The notes under the pieces were generated by a model. That model was not told the DNA's origin and searched no databases. It saw nothing but the letters and a program-made list of their open reading frames with translations. A stretch of DNA of 29,783 nt from a virus, in IMG/VR virus record IMGVR_UViG_3300021424_000170, positions 1-29,783 of that record; one strand, given 5' to 3'. The translations under genes and the position numbers were made by a program. This document shows, piece after piece, positions 13,101 through 18,114 of this stretch (its first letter is position 1; every line of letters starts with the position of its first letter).

Positions 13101-13645
13101 TTTACAATAATATAATCGACATCTGGCACTAATACTTTATCATATAAAGTAGCAATTATATGCCTTGGGCTTGGTGGAAAAATTGGTTCATTGTTTGATC
13201 TTAAATCAAACTCTCTTCGTACACCATTGAACAACAAATAAGGATTTGATAAGATAACTGACTTCTTATTAAATTCTGAATATGAAATTGATGGACCAAA
13301 TGAGACATCTGGTGATTTTCTAAGTGTCTCATAATAGATTACCTCATCATCAATAATAACAGATCCGTCTCTATCTAGAAAACCATCAGTATTTTCTACT
13401 TCAATGTTTTTTGTGTTTTTTTCAACAGGTACGATTAATGTAGTTGAACCATTTATTTTGTTCAATTCAAACTTATCTACATCTAAGTAATCAGTCAAGT
13501 TGTTAATGATGTTTATTGCACCACCAGTTTTTTCTTGAGATCTATAATACGCATCTAAAAATTTCTCAAATAAAGGATTAGCTTCTTTGATAAATTCTGG
13601 TACTTGAGTAGATACTGACCGAGAAACCGATGTTTTATCTTGCAT
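1..13645 (-). CDS. Giant modular virion structural protein (probable baseplate/tail-fibre), partial at its C-terminus
   Basis: The frame opens at ATG 13645, behind an AGGA ribosome site at 13653-13656, and stays open to the left edge: at least 4,548 codons without a stop where sampled. It lies directly after gp6, where T4 has gene 7, but I cannot show homology to gp7. Approximate residues: 1-60, a segment (LFEKFLDAYYRSQEKTGGAI) of a type I associate with cyanophage virion proteins; 305-620, 1138-1350 and 2940-3150, PGSGY repeats; 655-735, a conserved stretch including FYASKGTQFAIKYLFNLLYN; about 1365-1450, a YHYH-type domain (HSPIIGWAFDGNPIYGPYG); 1614-1625, an EF-hand-like loop; 1838-2212, repeats resembling a beta-propeller; 2230-2390 and 3838-4028, LamG/concanavalin-like domains; 4180 onward, large helical repeats. 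It is probably a late-expressed particle component that contacts host or baseplate. The exact role is inferred. Confidence 0.85.
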   Translation of the reverse strand, partial: MQDKTSVSRSVSTQVPEFIKEANPLFEKFLDAYYRSQEKTGGAINIINNLTDYLDVDKFELNKINGSTTLIVPVEKNTKNIEVENTDGFLDRDGSVIIDDEVIYYETLRKSPDVSFGPSISYSEFNKKSVILSNPYLLFNGVRREFDLRSNNEPIFPPSPRHIIATLYDKVLVPDVDYIIVNDKIRYTTAPRTFDALGLGDNATDISIYYLKGFETNQIMSITSTALGNRKFRLTHTIGTTSTPFVASSTVLSIVIVDGKLLIPEKEYSISGSTLILNVSASNPVVDYVGYINYTPLTVGSGCVAYSVINDFGQVESVRVSNPGSNYKIENVPQVSFSSQVGSNATAKALVNGIQKISLLFGGTGYSPLNPPKVIIQDPTNPDGEVPIITSTVNSSGNVDSLELVNSGSGYDFIPRIQFINPFGAEVGSATISSTGSITSVSVVSNGLFYSTPPNIYIDPPSGSGVQCILQGVLNSDGGLQSVTVVNPGKGYSTSNPPRIKVIQPTGAQVLDVEVDSFGRVINIEILSGGSGYENIPSVYIVDDRKDNLGNPIGGEGAKAVATIFNNQIIDISVTDFGSGYSSIDPPKIYISSPEGARASAEIGDGQITGFKILSAGDGYSKSEFVGCSRGVSGIVDYTNDNKVIFSNESKSVASQHKTGSTVKSLDSVFFKVLIKRLLSQYLPGLSDIAIDKLNIANVLRTVKDFYASKGTQFAIKYLFNLLYNSQVEISYPKDQIIKPSASSWSVDTILRAKLISGSALNLSNGLLVQEESEVDTNIKTATALIENYIAIQTPKYDVYELILSEESITGKFVIPYKTKLTEKVSPTDVIITVDSTVGWPERNGEILINDEVIRYKEKSLTQFIECTRGITGVAEEYDSGTEVGSNFYLVVNKGTSNEVVLSVLGIIEANKTTLLDDGSYYLSGDKLTISKLGSTEDIKLLDSWLYNVKKLLKVVSIGFGGLNDTTATVLCENKHGLLIGDQVTIYGANPIVFNGSFLVTSIPTDFTFTYTLPQPANQNPQGNILISIDLNKGKSDSASINTSISKFATNIQNSFFDSKCVYVAASGIPNYKIGPFLGTALLPGNQRKLNKFPKVPETISLKTPTVPGGVGSYVNGVSVWNYKSEEKFPFGPLTSIAIVEPGKDYDAVIPPVLTVSGGGGSGATARVIVNGSISDVEVLTQGSGYTTSPLVSISGGGGEGATATAVITNGRVSRILVNTGGTGFTAEPIINISGGGGSGATAKASVRGPVSNVIITANGSGYIDNPTISLSSGEGAAAEAYVNNGRLVSIAVIASGNNYTTAPRVIITGDGFGAVAKATISSEGADAGRVTGITILNKGIGYKTGTTLIRLESIGELAEFKSSIFEWTFNLNETTTTDYANGSIFEGFNKQFGGEYGHISNPKQLRFVLGDNLQVVDGQIVEKESGLQHSPIIGWAFDGNPIYGPYGLSDPTNINSGIAQIKSGYSLKPNLVFDEILNLNPVRIDGPPLLQYPAGTFIDDYEYLFRSESIFLDEYNGRFTKTPEYPDGIYAYFVTINTNGTSAFPYVVGPNYYSVPDDWNLSQFAVQAYIPTGIVRYRDPFENVDIDVERQANEETNALTLENGDVLTFEVEDENKDGILTSDEINDPNIIFEEDKLEIFDYFPRIDVASKVDIEVETTTKFEDAKISEFLIENPGTNYQVGDVLVFDDTGTDGYGASASVSKILGETVSSYTYRYNSTLDKFEGVLQTQVPHNLEVGDSVDILTVPQMEPASKTIKVITVTGLENITTNQKGVGYTTDFPAVITVESKTGKDTLLTPVTTSTGLVNGVNIVNSGNSYDTSPRIRVTHPQVAARASYFATTLVGGSEFKIINSIVESTKDVYAVGYLKSTTGDKSGVIIKFNSLGTIVWQKSITPVSPSGELKDIEFISLCKKGTSIYVVGNNRPNPAITNAFNPDIYLAKYTENTTGTNCTLSWQKQYGGISGTTRADYATDITAYNENVVISGYTSTNSVHTHDAFVMYIANNGDSLAKRKITSVSTEDRFYAVRVDSFNNIYLVGNAGNNLLIASVYIQGNKILINWLKQYVITDVKMTDLSLNIDEFNDLYVLGTQQVVSSGLRTRLLLFKLNTAGTVQDTYAYNIVSDGAITASKSSIDIFGEINIAATITTLTNKKYVSFIKVKYDGSVINANKFESTTSAFAYDTTSCVSDVSGDPFVLGSYYSNRTQFLFDGSDFVDKTGRVSNLTTTGTVAVSTTSPKFGSTAYAISLSGKMTATTSLSLSSWTLEGWFNFSSATTTKSEINLLTITDSTNTLVLQINSSTGTDYGKARLLVNATAGSYSTQTNLVSLMNADYAHIAVRKTFANAIATYTVFVNGTQYVQTTSSTNINPTQIDFGNTTAAASNPTRVDDIRLSNYAITYGASPSAAHGIYDYSPASSYIFKFDKTSDSVRMGTLSFTTSGLTISRTAMTVSNAPITSTTSNYTIASEGFQVLDFTESSITQTSNAVTVSQTIDNWSARTATVPSTGGQKPKFTAESYGKFFFKVFNTEKVDNVRKLTLNQTFNANIGSTVIQKNTSGVTIASSKVVDVDKENKQIFTSSLTGEFQENTGSITFSDNPVNDLTTTFSNVVNTTPGTFVLNIPSGTAALFKPYSELDYSVRIDDVIAGSAFSKGSVYALSSNYFSFNTAYTQATISGLASVTKITVITNLNKTFQIVDEAFTQEMYVRSATSHYLNVGDVLFNTTSPQYAAANGSFYVKQIISKKEFIFDLNTTPSAAIGSSITLTIFVKHPILRLIFGQQYVFDTSDSSNLGRFLSFYRDNLNKIEYTFKNIIRKGVPGIDEPGSSPFISFKVTDDVSNISYYADPSRIGSQSPVSPLSYIDVIYSPYIGKFEVKSLEGATVTSGATKIVFDLKYEPEKAALANLTTYTTTSLKAVGSIGDIRLVSGGGFYKKLPIIVDIQSSRKIERVEINEPGTEYQPGQYFGVPILGDGNGGKVSITVDPASDPPGQIIEVSVTDPGKGYTTAFIDVDAVDGILGSDLGGSGAELTVVIPPKGTGASVFVKGERIGKIKKLKNNNFGFDYTHDYTLRPEITFPVNLQLTSTSILSSIKVVNPGSGYTSPPEVVITGGGGSGATAQAVLRNGRIYGIVIKNPGSGYTVEPTVKLKSSFNYVVNLDLGLFQFAYPHGIPNGAEVQFNVIDVGDGAEFPLSSFGFLNANQIYYAVSGEGAGLENDQIRIALTPQDAETGNYITFVNTGTGRQVILTDSFGGSAEAVLETARFLFGETVFQGQTFETATAVGFVSENDGWQIGPRLLKLINYTGVFEIGQRVNGLISKSSGIIGDINIAKGVLEVDSITKTTGKFLDDIGKPSEIVQKVQDSYLYQMFSYNIKSPISIDQWKKVINDTIHPAGFKIFGEIGVSGGGKGLTDRTDFELVKSVNLIESSVVSNVDSFALVEPVYSEFDNTQVLFRTKRLTSSEEILTSVVQSLDNIANLFDGARTVFPLTIDGSPVIAQASQFMIVINGIYQAPGFAFTVQSGNIVFTEPPPAPTKISYAVLDLEFKTTSLITMSNVSGIIPEIGNTIRGLVSNATATVANSTSTTLTVFNITGAFVANETIISPATGLNAILDSIVPVVNANVLRFQEKIKNLRGKTAIVEEINLDLATNIQTNRIVISKTSGTYDSPSGLLDMKIDDSFVSAETGVVARITNISTYRDPNVYIVVNPAFASTGSFLVNEVVKGATSNATGEVVLWNPSIRRLILKSTSTADFVPNEIINGLTSLAQFKILTTTEIEPTTTLIISDPSSFYGLLFNRIVNPTVPNAIVDDISKSVIEVVNLDDDDVNVDSNFPEFEEVQNILLDYSSSSRTPKVITVNGNAGSSTLQKKFGSASLVLDGNGDYLQISDATEFDLTTYTFEAWIYLPTAPSEYSMIFANVGENSYWGLRTVAGNTRLTSYDGTTINEQTTGTSIPLNTWTHVAWSRTGNQVRSFINGELVHTGTSTATPNATGLTIGYSVNYSNQHFFNGYIDEMRVSKGIARYVATFTPPLVAFVNDGNTALLIHADSNPIQDDGGLVDGVEEGSFIQNQVFEYTNESGDFTQNEELISRKLSYHTRSGGNFQIGGTITGGGATAQIIGVNYALNLLYLGSKTGSFTIGGTITSGSVSAVVSAYLEVPVLANQVFTATNKFITGYIDNDTRHRYRDAANLIRLNSGYIVDEAVGRLKDRYPDLVIPRDTATSQDGTARCKLDAALLLEGVILDIEKGGTYNATSAARQYLDANGGIRFIELQVLHSAYTHEQLNLLCQQAVIGELSETPEYSDRFPVPPIDITIDSLDCADVRSDIDTLWGLINEVIAPTGDVYKDAGDLLWFNRTFIADEAVALTTQYFTYTLNGVQYSAFEYPGGAAGIDKCKRDLKEHIIPAIISDLVSGGNVNIINAMKQYVNEDEDVLHVKDELLPTIYAIEQTKKLCQYAVDNWIITGTQNTEYQPTFASNANKYKDTTITVDDGEYGGHCADVKSAIEVLFTLGIGILLPEREQYIVSGRFLDAGDLIDANALLIADVAVGRML
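4200..4820 (-). repeat. PGSGY glycine-rich repeat array 3 in the giant protein
   Basis: Repeated units of the form (N/D)PG(S/K)GYT..P.V.I.GGGGSGA.A.A.L.NGRI. Clear copies read NPGSGYTSPPEVVITGGGG and NPGSGYTVEPTVKL. These look like short beta-hairpin modules. The same type of unit recurs in two other places in this protein and in the 1,629-residue protein. Confidence 0.7.
9590..10235 (-). repeat. PGSGY glycine-rich repeat array 2 in the giant protein
   Basis: About five consecutive units in which a GSGY or GTGF turn is followed by a beta strand, a block such as ISGGGGSGATAKA or VSGGGGSGATARV, and then an NGR(V/L) or NGSI turn. Unit length is about 40 residues. The near-identical GGGGSGATA blocks at the DNA level could support recombination between units. 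Confidence 0.7.
11780..12730 (-). repeat. PGSGY-type repeat array 1 in the giant protein
   Basis: A longer, more diverged array of seven or so units, including SNPGSNYKIENVPQV, NSGSGYDFIPRIQF, NPGKGYSTSNPPRIKV, GGSGYENIPSVYI and DFGSGYSSIDPPKIYI. The spacing is roughly 45 residues. Greater divergence than in arrays 2 and 3 suggests it is older or under different constraint. Confidence 0.65.
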
Positions 13646-13694
13646 TTGATTTTCCTAGTTTACTTACATATTGAGATCCAATATGTATCTGAAA

Positions 13695-13702
13695 TATTTA
13701 TT
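13695..13702 (-). promoter_or_regulatory. Probable T4-type late promoter for the giant gene
   Basis: The minus strand reads AATAAATA, one base from the T4 late consensus TATAAATA. It sits 49 bases upstream of the giant gene's ATG, in the only gap (13646-13718) between that gene and gp6. T4-like phages use such a lone -10 box with a gp55-type sigma factor. That use here is inferred. Confidence 0.55.
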
Positions 13703-13718
13703 GCTATTTTAAAAGCTT

Positions 13719-16247
13719 TTATACATAACATCCAGAACCACCTGCTGGCGGCGCTGTGGTTGGTGGTGGTGGTGTAAATACTATTGCGCCAGGGAGTCCT
13801 GGTAAACCACCAGTTGTACCAGGACTTCCAGGAGTTCCTCCAGTTATGAAAGTCCCTATGACTGGAGAACCAGGAGGAACTACAGCAATAGAAGGAATAC
13901 CAAATGTCATTGTAGTTCCAGGTGAGAATGTTCCAGGAGATACCGACAGAGTTGCAGGAGCTCCTCCAACTGTAATTGCTGTTGGAATCAAACTCGATGA
14001 GATTGGGGAGAAAGTGGTGCTTGTAGGAGCTCCTGTAGATCCAGCAGTGCTCGTACCACCATACCCGCCTGTAGCGCCTCCAGTGGTTCCTGCACCACCT
14101 GTACCAGTACCTCCTGCGCCACTACCGCCGCCAGCGGTTCCACCGCCTCCTGCTGAAGCTCCTGCGCTTCCTGTTCCAGATCCTGTTCCTGTACCACCAG
14201 TAGGAGCAACAACTATAGGTGTAAAAGTACCAACTCCAGTAGCAGGTGATGTTACAGCAAAGGTTCCTGGAATAGCAGATCCTGTGACAGAAGGGACAAA
14301 AGTACCGCCACCACTTGGAAGAGTACCTCCACCTGGAAGAGTACCAACTGGAACATAGATATAAGATGTATTATTTGCATTTGTTGGTATTATGACACCA
14401 ACTTGACTTACAGGTGGCACAGTATCAATAGTCATAATACCTGGAATTTCTGTGCCTGGATCATATAGTATATTTTCTGGAGGAACTGTTGGAGTATTGT
14501 CTGGATTTGCCAGAGTATCCTGTAGATCATTACTACCTTCTATATTTACTGGACCAAATGTAATTTTACCAGTATCACAACTGTATGATCCAACATTTCT
14601 ATCAAGGATGGTTTTTTTATTATTTAACAGTGTAAATGATCTCAATACTCCAGAACCATCATCTTCAAAATATTGAGGTACACCTGGTCTATCTGTGGTG
14701 TAGTAAACACTACTTTGAATACTATTTCCTGGTGTTGAACTGCAACTACAGTCAAAAGAAACACCAAAATCAAAATTAAATGTTTGAGGACTAGACTCTT
14801 CTGGGTATAGAGCTCTTTTATACAAACTTATATTTGTCAGTACATCTTGAATATTGGTATCTGATTTTAGAATATCAGTTTGTAATTTGGTGATAGAGAA
14901 TGTTTTGTCAAAATTACTTAAATCTTCATTGTCTCCGTATTCCTGTAAGGCATTTAGTGCCTTTGCCTTAAGTTTTTCCGAAGTACTTTGAGATAAAGTT
15001 CCATCACCAAAAGTAGTTACAAAATTATTAGTAATTACCAGGACATTCAACTCAACAAATAGTTCATTTGGATCCTCAATCACAATATCAACCGATGCCA
15101 TAGCATATGGTCGTAAATTACGTACAATATCTTTTTTTGTTAAATTATTTAATTTTGCTCCCGTCTTTGTTCTAATAGACAAAAACACTTTTCCATATAC
15201 AGGAGGGGTTAATGTTTCTCCACCAAATGCATTTACATATTTTGCATTTGGATATACAATTTTAGTTAAGTTTTCGTAATCTTTTGCAGTTACTGCTCTA
15301 TTTTGTGCTGCGTATGCTCTTGGTGCATTAAATTTTATGGATTTGAGAGTTTCTTGTGCAGAACCACTCTGAGACTTCATATTTAATTTTAATGTTGCAT
15401 CATTATATGCAATATTGTCTGCATCTACAATTTCTCCAACAAATGCAAATTGTTGAATGTTGTTTGCAGTCATACCACTTGTGGTTATATAATCAAGAGT
15501 AATAACTTGACCTGTTTCAAGTTCTTTTCCTAATATACCATCTCCAAAAACTACTTCATATCTCCTATCATTAGTTTCCGATAGAAAATACACTCTACTA
15601 AGAGGATCAATGGTTGTAATATTTTGAACTATATTATATGTGTCATATTGTGTTGCTTGAGCGTTTGCACGAACAGAAACTTTCAATAAACTGGTATCAA
15701 CCCTTTCATTTGGAATGAGATATTTTTGATTTACCGTTTTATCTACTGTATATTCATACGTTAGGTGATTTCCTTCATAAACAGCAAAATTTTTAAAACA
15801 TGCATATCCAGTTGTTTGATCTACTTTTGCTATTTTATCTTCTTGCGTACAAAAACTGTAAGAAGCCCCACCAATAAGTCCACTACATACATTGCCCTTT
15901 TTTAATAGAACATACGGTGGATATAATCCATTATTACCTATTTCAGTATATACTTCCACATCTATACATGCATATGCTGCCCTATATGATGTTGGTGTAT
16001 AGTTTAATAACTTAGCAAGATTGACAACGTTATCTCTTGTTGTTGCACTATCTAAAAATAATTCATTTAATGCCATATTTGCATTAAATGCTGAATAATA
16101 TGTATTGTATGCTAAAATATCTAACAAATATGACAGAGTAGATCCAGTAAAATCATAGTCTGTGAACTCTGGACGAGTTCTCATATAGGATTTTATTGAT
16201 TCCCTAATATCAGCAAAATCTATATTTGTTAAATTTGTTGGTTTCAT
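13719..16247 (-). CDS. gp6: Baseplate wedge protein gp6 with a glycine-rich C-terminal extension
   Basis: 842 residues. The N-terminus (DFADIRESIKSYMRTRPEF, TGSTLSYLLDILAYNTYYSAF, NELFLDSATTRDNVVNLAKLLNYTP) is the typical start of T4-like gp6. The middle has the expected NRAVTAKDYENLTKIVYPNAKYV region. In T4, gp6 dimers link neighbouring baseplate wedges and contact gp25, gp53 and gp7. The start ATG overlaps the gp25 stop (TAATG) and has AGGGG four bases upstream, so the two are translationally coupled. Residues about 633-842 are unusual: a Gly/Thr/Pro/Ser-rich tail ending GGSGCYV. T4 gp6 is 660 residues, so this tail accounts for the extra length. The gp6 call is firm; the role of the tail is unknown. 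Confidence 0.92.
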   Translation of the reverse strand: MKPTNLTNIDFADIRESIKSYMRTRPEFTDYDFTGSTLSYLLDILAYNTYYSAFNANMALNELFLDSATTRDNVVNLAKLLNYTPTSYRAAYACIDVEVYTEIGNNGLYPPYVLLKKGNVCSGLIGGASYSFCTQEDKIAKVDQTTGYACFKNFAVYEGNHLTYEYTVDKTVNQKYLIPNERVDTSLLKVSVRANAQATQYDTYNIVQNITTIDPLSRVYFLSETNDRRYEVVFGDGILGKELETGQVITLDYITTSGMTANNIQQFAFVGEIVDADNIAYNDATLKLNMKSQSGSAQETLKSIKFNAPRAYAAQNRAVTAKDYENLTKIVYPNAKYVNAFGGETLTPPVYGKVFLSIRTKTGAKLNNLTKKDIVRNLRPYAMASVDIVIEDPNELFVELNVLVITNNFVTTFGDGTLSQSTSEKLKAKALNALQEYGDNEDLSNFDKTFSITKLQTDILKSDTNIQDVLTNISLYKRALYPEESSPQTFNFDFGVSFDCSCSSTPGNSIQSSVYYTTDRPGVPQYFEDDGSGVLRSFTLLNNKKTILDRNVGSYSCDTGKITFGPVNIEGSNDLQDTLANPDNTPTVPPENILYDPGTEIPGIMTIDTVPPVSQVGVIIPTNANNTSYIYVPVGTLPGGGTLPSGGGTFVPSVTGSAIPGTFAVTSPATGVGTFTPIVVAPTGGTGTGSGTGSAGASAGGGGTAGGGSGAGGTGTGGAGTTGGATGGYGGTSTAGSTGAPTSTTFSPISSSLIPTAITVGGAPATLSVSPGTFSPGTTMTFGIPSIAVVPPGSPVIGTFITGGTPGSPGTTGGLPGLPGAIVFTPPPPTTAPPAGGSGCYV
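14010..14210 (-). repeat. Low-complexity Gly/Thr/Ser/Ala tract inside gp6
   Basis: Codes for about 67 residues made almost wholly of Gly, Thr, Ser and Ala (for example GTGSGTGSAGASAGGGGTAG), flanked by Pro/Gly segments such as GSPGTTGGLPGLPG. The DNA is GC-richer than the rest of gp6 because of the Gly codons. It resembles a flexible linker or a collagen-like or glycine-rich adhesin tail. Confidence 0.75.
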
Positions 16248-16660
16248 TAATCCCCTGGTCTCTCTAGGATAAATCTGCTTTGAATGGAAAGATTTTCACC
16301 AACAATTGTATAATCAATATCAACCAATATTTCATTAGAATCTGATGATTCTGCACTCACTTCACAGTTGTTTATAATAACTCTAGGTTCAAAGTTCTTA
16401 ATTGTATTTATTATGTTTTCTTTCAAAGTTGTTGCAGAAAATTCATCCAATGGTTCAAATAAAATCTCGTATATTCTAGATCCAATATCGGGGTCCATGA
16501 GTCTTTCTCCAAATTTTGTTTGCAAAAGATTTTTAATAGATTGAGTCACTGCTGTCTCATTTTTAACAACGACCAAATCTTTAGTTACTGGGTTCTTTTG
16601 AAACCCAATATCTAGATCTTTGAACTCCCGAAAGTAATCTTTAAAGAGATAATCTGCCAT
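16247..16660 (-). CDS. gp25: Baseplate wedge protein gp25 (lysozyme-like GPW/gp25 family)
   Basis: 137 residues, close to T4 gp25 (132). Family signatures are visible: KDLVVVKNETAVTQSIKNLL, then TKFGERLMDPDIGSRIYEILFEPLDEF, and a C-terminal strand region ending VGENLSIQSRFILERPGD. In contractile tails gp25 joins the gp6 dimer to the sheath and tube at the baseplate, and helps trigger sheath assembly. Its stop overlaps the gp6 start by one base. A perfect TATAAATA motif lies 16 bases upstream of the ATG, and no clear Shine-Dalgarno is visible. So the late transcript would have a very short leader. Confidence 0.93.
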   Translation of the reverse strand: MADYLFKDYFREFKDLDIGFQKNPVTKDLVVVKNETAVTQSIKNLLQTKFGERLMDPDIGSRIYEILFEPLDEFSATTLKENIINTIKNFEPRVIINNCEVSAESSDSNEILVDIDYTIVGENLSIQSRFILERPGD

Positions 16661-16675
16661 GTGAATGTTTTTAAT

Positions 16676-16683
16676 TATTTATA
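16676..16683 (-). promoter_or_regulatory. T4-type late promoter upstream of gp25
   Basis: The minus strand reads TATAAATA, an exact match to the T4 late -10 consensus. It lies between the stop of the 66-residue gene (16686-16688) and the gp25 ATG (16660). The spacing to the ATG nearly matches the copy before the PAAR gene. Confidence 0.7.
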
Positions 16684-16685
16684 GT

Positions 16686-16886
16686 CTAATGCCAACGTTC
16701 TACAAAGTCATCAAAACCTCCTGCACCGCCACATGGACGAGAATAACGATCATCTGGAGGTGAATTTTTCATCATTTTTGCTTTTTTTAAGTATAAATCT
16801 GATTTTGGATCAGTAATTAAGCAAATTGTACCAAAATCTTGCTTCATCAATGAAGGATTTGTGTCTGGATTAGGACTTTGTGCCAT
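16686..16886 (-). CDS. Small hypothetical protein between the 151-residue protein and gp25
   Basis: 66 residues, not recognised. It is polar, with a KKAKMMKNSPPDDRYSRPCGG segment in the middle and an aromatic/acidic end (GGFDDFVERWH). There is no signal peptide or membrane segment. The start is well supported: AGGAG at 16893-16897 followed by six bases and ATG at 16886. Its position among baseplate genes and co-orientation suggest a late structural or assembly role, but nothing in the sequence proves it. Confidence 0.75.
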   Translation of the reverse strand: MAQSPNPDTNPSLMKQDFGTICLITDPKSDLYLKKAKMMKNSPPDDRYSRPCGGAGGFDDFVERWH

Positions 16887-16928
16887 CTGTTTCTCCTAAA
16901 TGGGTAAACAGAACTTTTTACGGGGTTG

Positions 16929-17384
16929 CTATCCCGATTTTTTGACCATTTCGTAGTCTTCACCTAAGACTTCACGTAACATTTCGTCATTCCAATGACT
17001 ATAATACCCCATTTCACGTAATATAACACGATATTTTTTCAAAACTTCACGAGAATTTACGAAAATAATGTTGTGCTTGCCATTATTTGACTGAACTCCA
17101 TTGATATAAGTGTTATAAGTAGCACAATCTTCTAAAAATATGTAGTCTGGAAACTTTTTATTGTAAAATTCTACCCAAAATTGAATACTAGCTAGGTCAA
17201 GATAGTCCTCAACCACATAAAAAACGACATCATACCCAGAAACAGGTATGATGTCCTCTGCTTGACACTCTACAATTAAGGTTTTTGCTTTAGCGGCATA
17301 CGGACAAACTGAAAAACCTCCTAATTCTGGACGAACTTCAGATATTCTTGCAATCCACTCCTGTATATCTGCCTCTACACTCAT
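16929..17384 (-). CDS. Conserved-looking hypothetical protein with a GGFSVCPYA motif
   Basis: 151 residues, no confident function. The N-terminal third carries LGGFSVCPYAAKAK, which faintly resembles the CPFA motif of the DUF1415 family; this is only a weak likeness. The rest alternates strands and helices: VVFYVVEDYLDLASIQFWVEFY, then HNIIFVNSREVLKKYRVILREM, and an acidic C-terminus. Cysteines lie near residues 27, 39 and 102. The start ATG overlaps the stop of the 48-residue gene (ATGA), so translation is probably coupled. It could be expressed early from the sigma70-like promoter at 17548-17576 as well as late by read-through. Confidence 0.78.
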   Translation of the reverse strand: MSVEADIQEWIARISEVRPELGGFSVCPYAAKAKTLIVECQAEDIIPVSGYDVVFYVVEDYLDLASIQFWVEFYNKKFPDYIFLEDCATYNTYINGVQSNNGKHNIIFVNSREVLKKYRVILREMGYYSHWNDEMLREVLGEDYEMVKKSG

Positions 17385-17527
17385 CCTTTTCCTTGTCCTC
17401 TATAGCGTTTTCCTGCACCATTACGACTACTTGCAGCATATTTAGTACCACCGCCATTTCCTTGCCGAGATTTTTTGGGAGGACCTGGAATATAATTTGA
17501 TTTAGTGAGAGATTTTGATTTTGCCAT
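17381..17527 (-). CDS. 48-residue highly basic peptide
   Basis: Starts at ATG 17527 (MAKSKSLTKSNYIPGPPKKS) and ends RYRGQGKG, with a TGA overlapping the next ATG. It is rich in Lys, Arg, Gly and Ser with almost no acidic residues, as expected of a nucleic-acid-binding or ribosome-associated tail-like peptide. I recall similar short PPKK.RQGN...YRGQGK peptides beside baseplate genes in other T4-like cyanophages, where they have no proven role. GGAAG lies six bases before the ATG. A strong sigma70-type promoter lies just upstream, unlike the neighbouring late genes. Confidence 0.8.
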   Translation of the reverse strand: MAKSKSLTKSNYIPGPPKKSRQGNGGGTKYAASSRNGAGKRYRGQGKG

Positions 17528-17547
17528 AATTTTCTTCCGAAAAAAGT

Positions 17548-17576
17548 ATTATATCATGTAATTTGCTACATGCCAA
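17548..17576 (-). promoter_or_regulatory. Sigma70-type promoter with extended -10, inside the end of the PAAR gene
   Basis: On the minus strand the -35 box is TTGGCA (17571-17576). A 17-base spacer ending in TGA leads to TATAAT (17548-17553), giving a TGnTATAAT extended -10. Initiation would fall about 12-15 bases before the 48-residue gene. This is a host-polymerase promoter inside a late cluster. Confidence 0.65.
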
Positions 17577-18090
17577 CCACGACATTTTCTGAACCCGTTG
17601 CTATTGTGCTTAAACATGGTGGTCCTAGAGGATCTCCAATGGCAGCAAGTCGTTTTCCCATAACAAATACTGTTGCTCCTAGTGCTTTTACAACTCGCGG
17701 GTGTCCTTTACCAAATGTATCTTCTGCTGATAACAAACTACAATTACATGGCGCTGTAATCGGTCCTATGCAGTTTGGACCAGACACCTGCTTCCATTCA
17801 ATAAGGTTTGTTGTTGCCGATATATGTGGAATTAACTTATCACCATCACATAATGGTGATTTTCCATTAATAAAAACTGTTCTTGCTAACACCGATGCAT
17901 CTTCTGGTGTTGTTGGAGCTACTGGCCACATACAAGTTGCATCCATAACCGAAAGAGGTTTTGTAGGAGTTATACCAGGCGGACAGGGTGGTGGTGATGG
18001 TAGGCAAGGATGAGTGAAGTGTATGTGTGCTGGAATTGTAACACCATGGGAAGTGCAAGTTCCAGTGACAACAGCAGCAAATCGAGTCAT
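17566..18090 (-). CDS. PAAR-domain baseplate spike-tip protein
   Basis: 174 residues. The PAAR pattern is visible twice over: TVFINGKSPLCDGDKLIPH around residues 70-88 and VFVMGKRLAAIGDPLGPPC near 140-158, ending GSENVVVGM. PAAR proteins fold into a small metal-bound cone that caps the central spike of contractile tails; T4 gp5.4 is the phage example. Many Cys, His and Pro residues in the first 60 positions could add metal ligands. A late TATAAATA motif lies 17 bases upstream, overlapping the stop of the preceding 1,629-residue gene. The call is strong; which spike it caps is inferred from the neighbouring baseplate genes. Confidence 0.88.
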   Translation of the reverse strand: MTRFAAVVTGTCTSHGVTIPAHIHFTHPCLPSPPPCPPGITPTKPLSVMDATCMWPVAPTTPEDASVLARTVFINGKSPLCDGDKLIPHISATTNLIEWKQVSGPNCIGPITAPCNCSLLSAEDTFGKGHPRVVKALGATVFVMGKRLAAIGDPLGPPCLSTIATGSENVVVGM

Positions 18091-18106
18091 ATTCTTATTT
18101 TATTTT

Positions 18107-18114
18107 TATTTATA
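18107..18114 (-). promoter_or_regulatory. T4-type late promoter upstream of the PAAR gene
   Basis: The minus strand reads TATAAATA exactly. It overlaps the TAA stop (18110-18112) of the upstream virion gene and lies 17 bases before the PAAR ATG, the same geometry as at gp25. Confidence 0.68.

Noticed and set aside
13756-14358. 200-codon Pro/Val-rich plus-strand frame opposite the gp6 tail
   Set aside because: It is the complement of Gly/Thr/Pro codons, which produce few stops. It has no start context and gp6 is continuous on the other strand.
16915-16945. Short CGGG...CCCG hairpin flanked by T runs after the 151-residue gene
   Set aside because: Only four base pairs with a long loop; too weak to call a terminator.
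17570-18013. 147-codon plus-strand frame opposite the PAAR gene
   Set aside because: The minus strand has two clear PAAR motifs and a late promoter.
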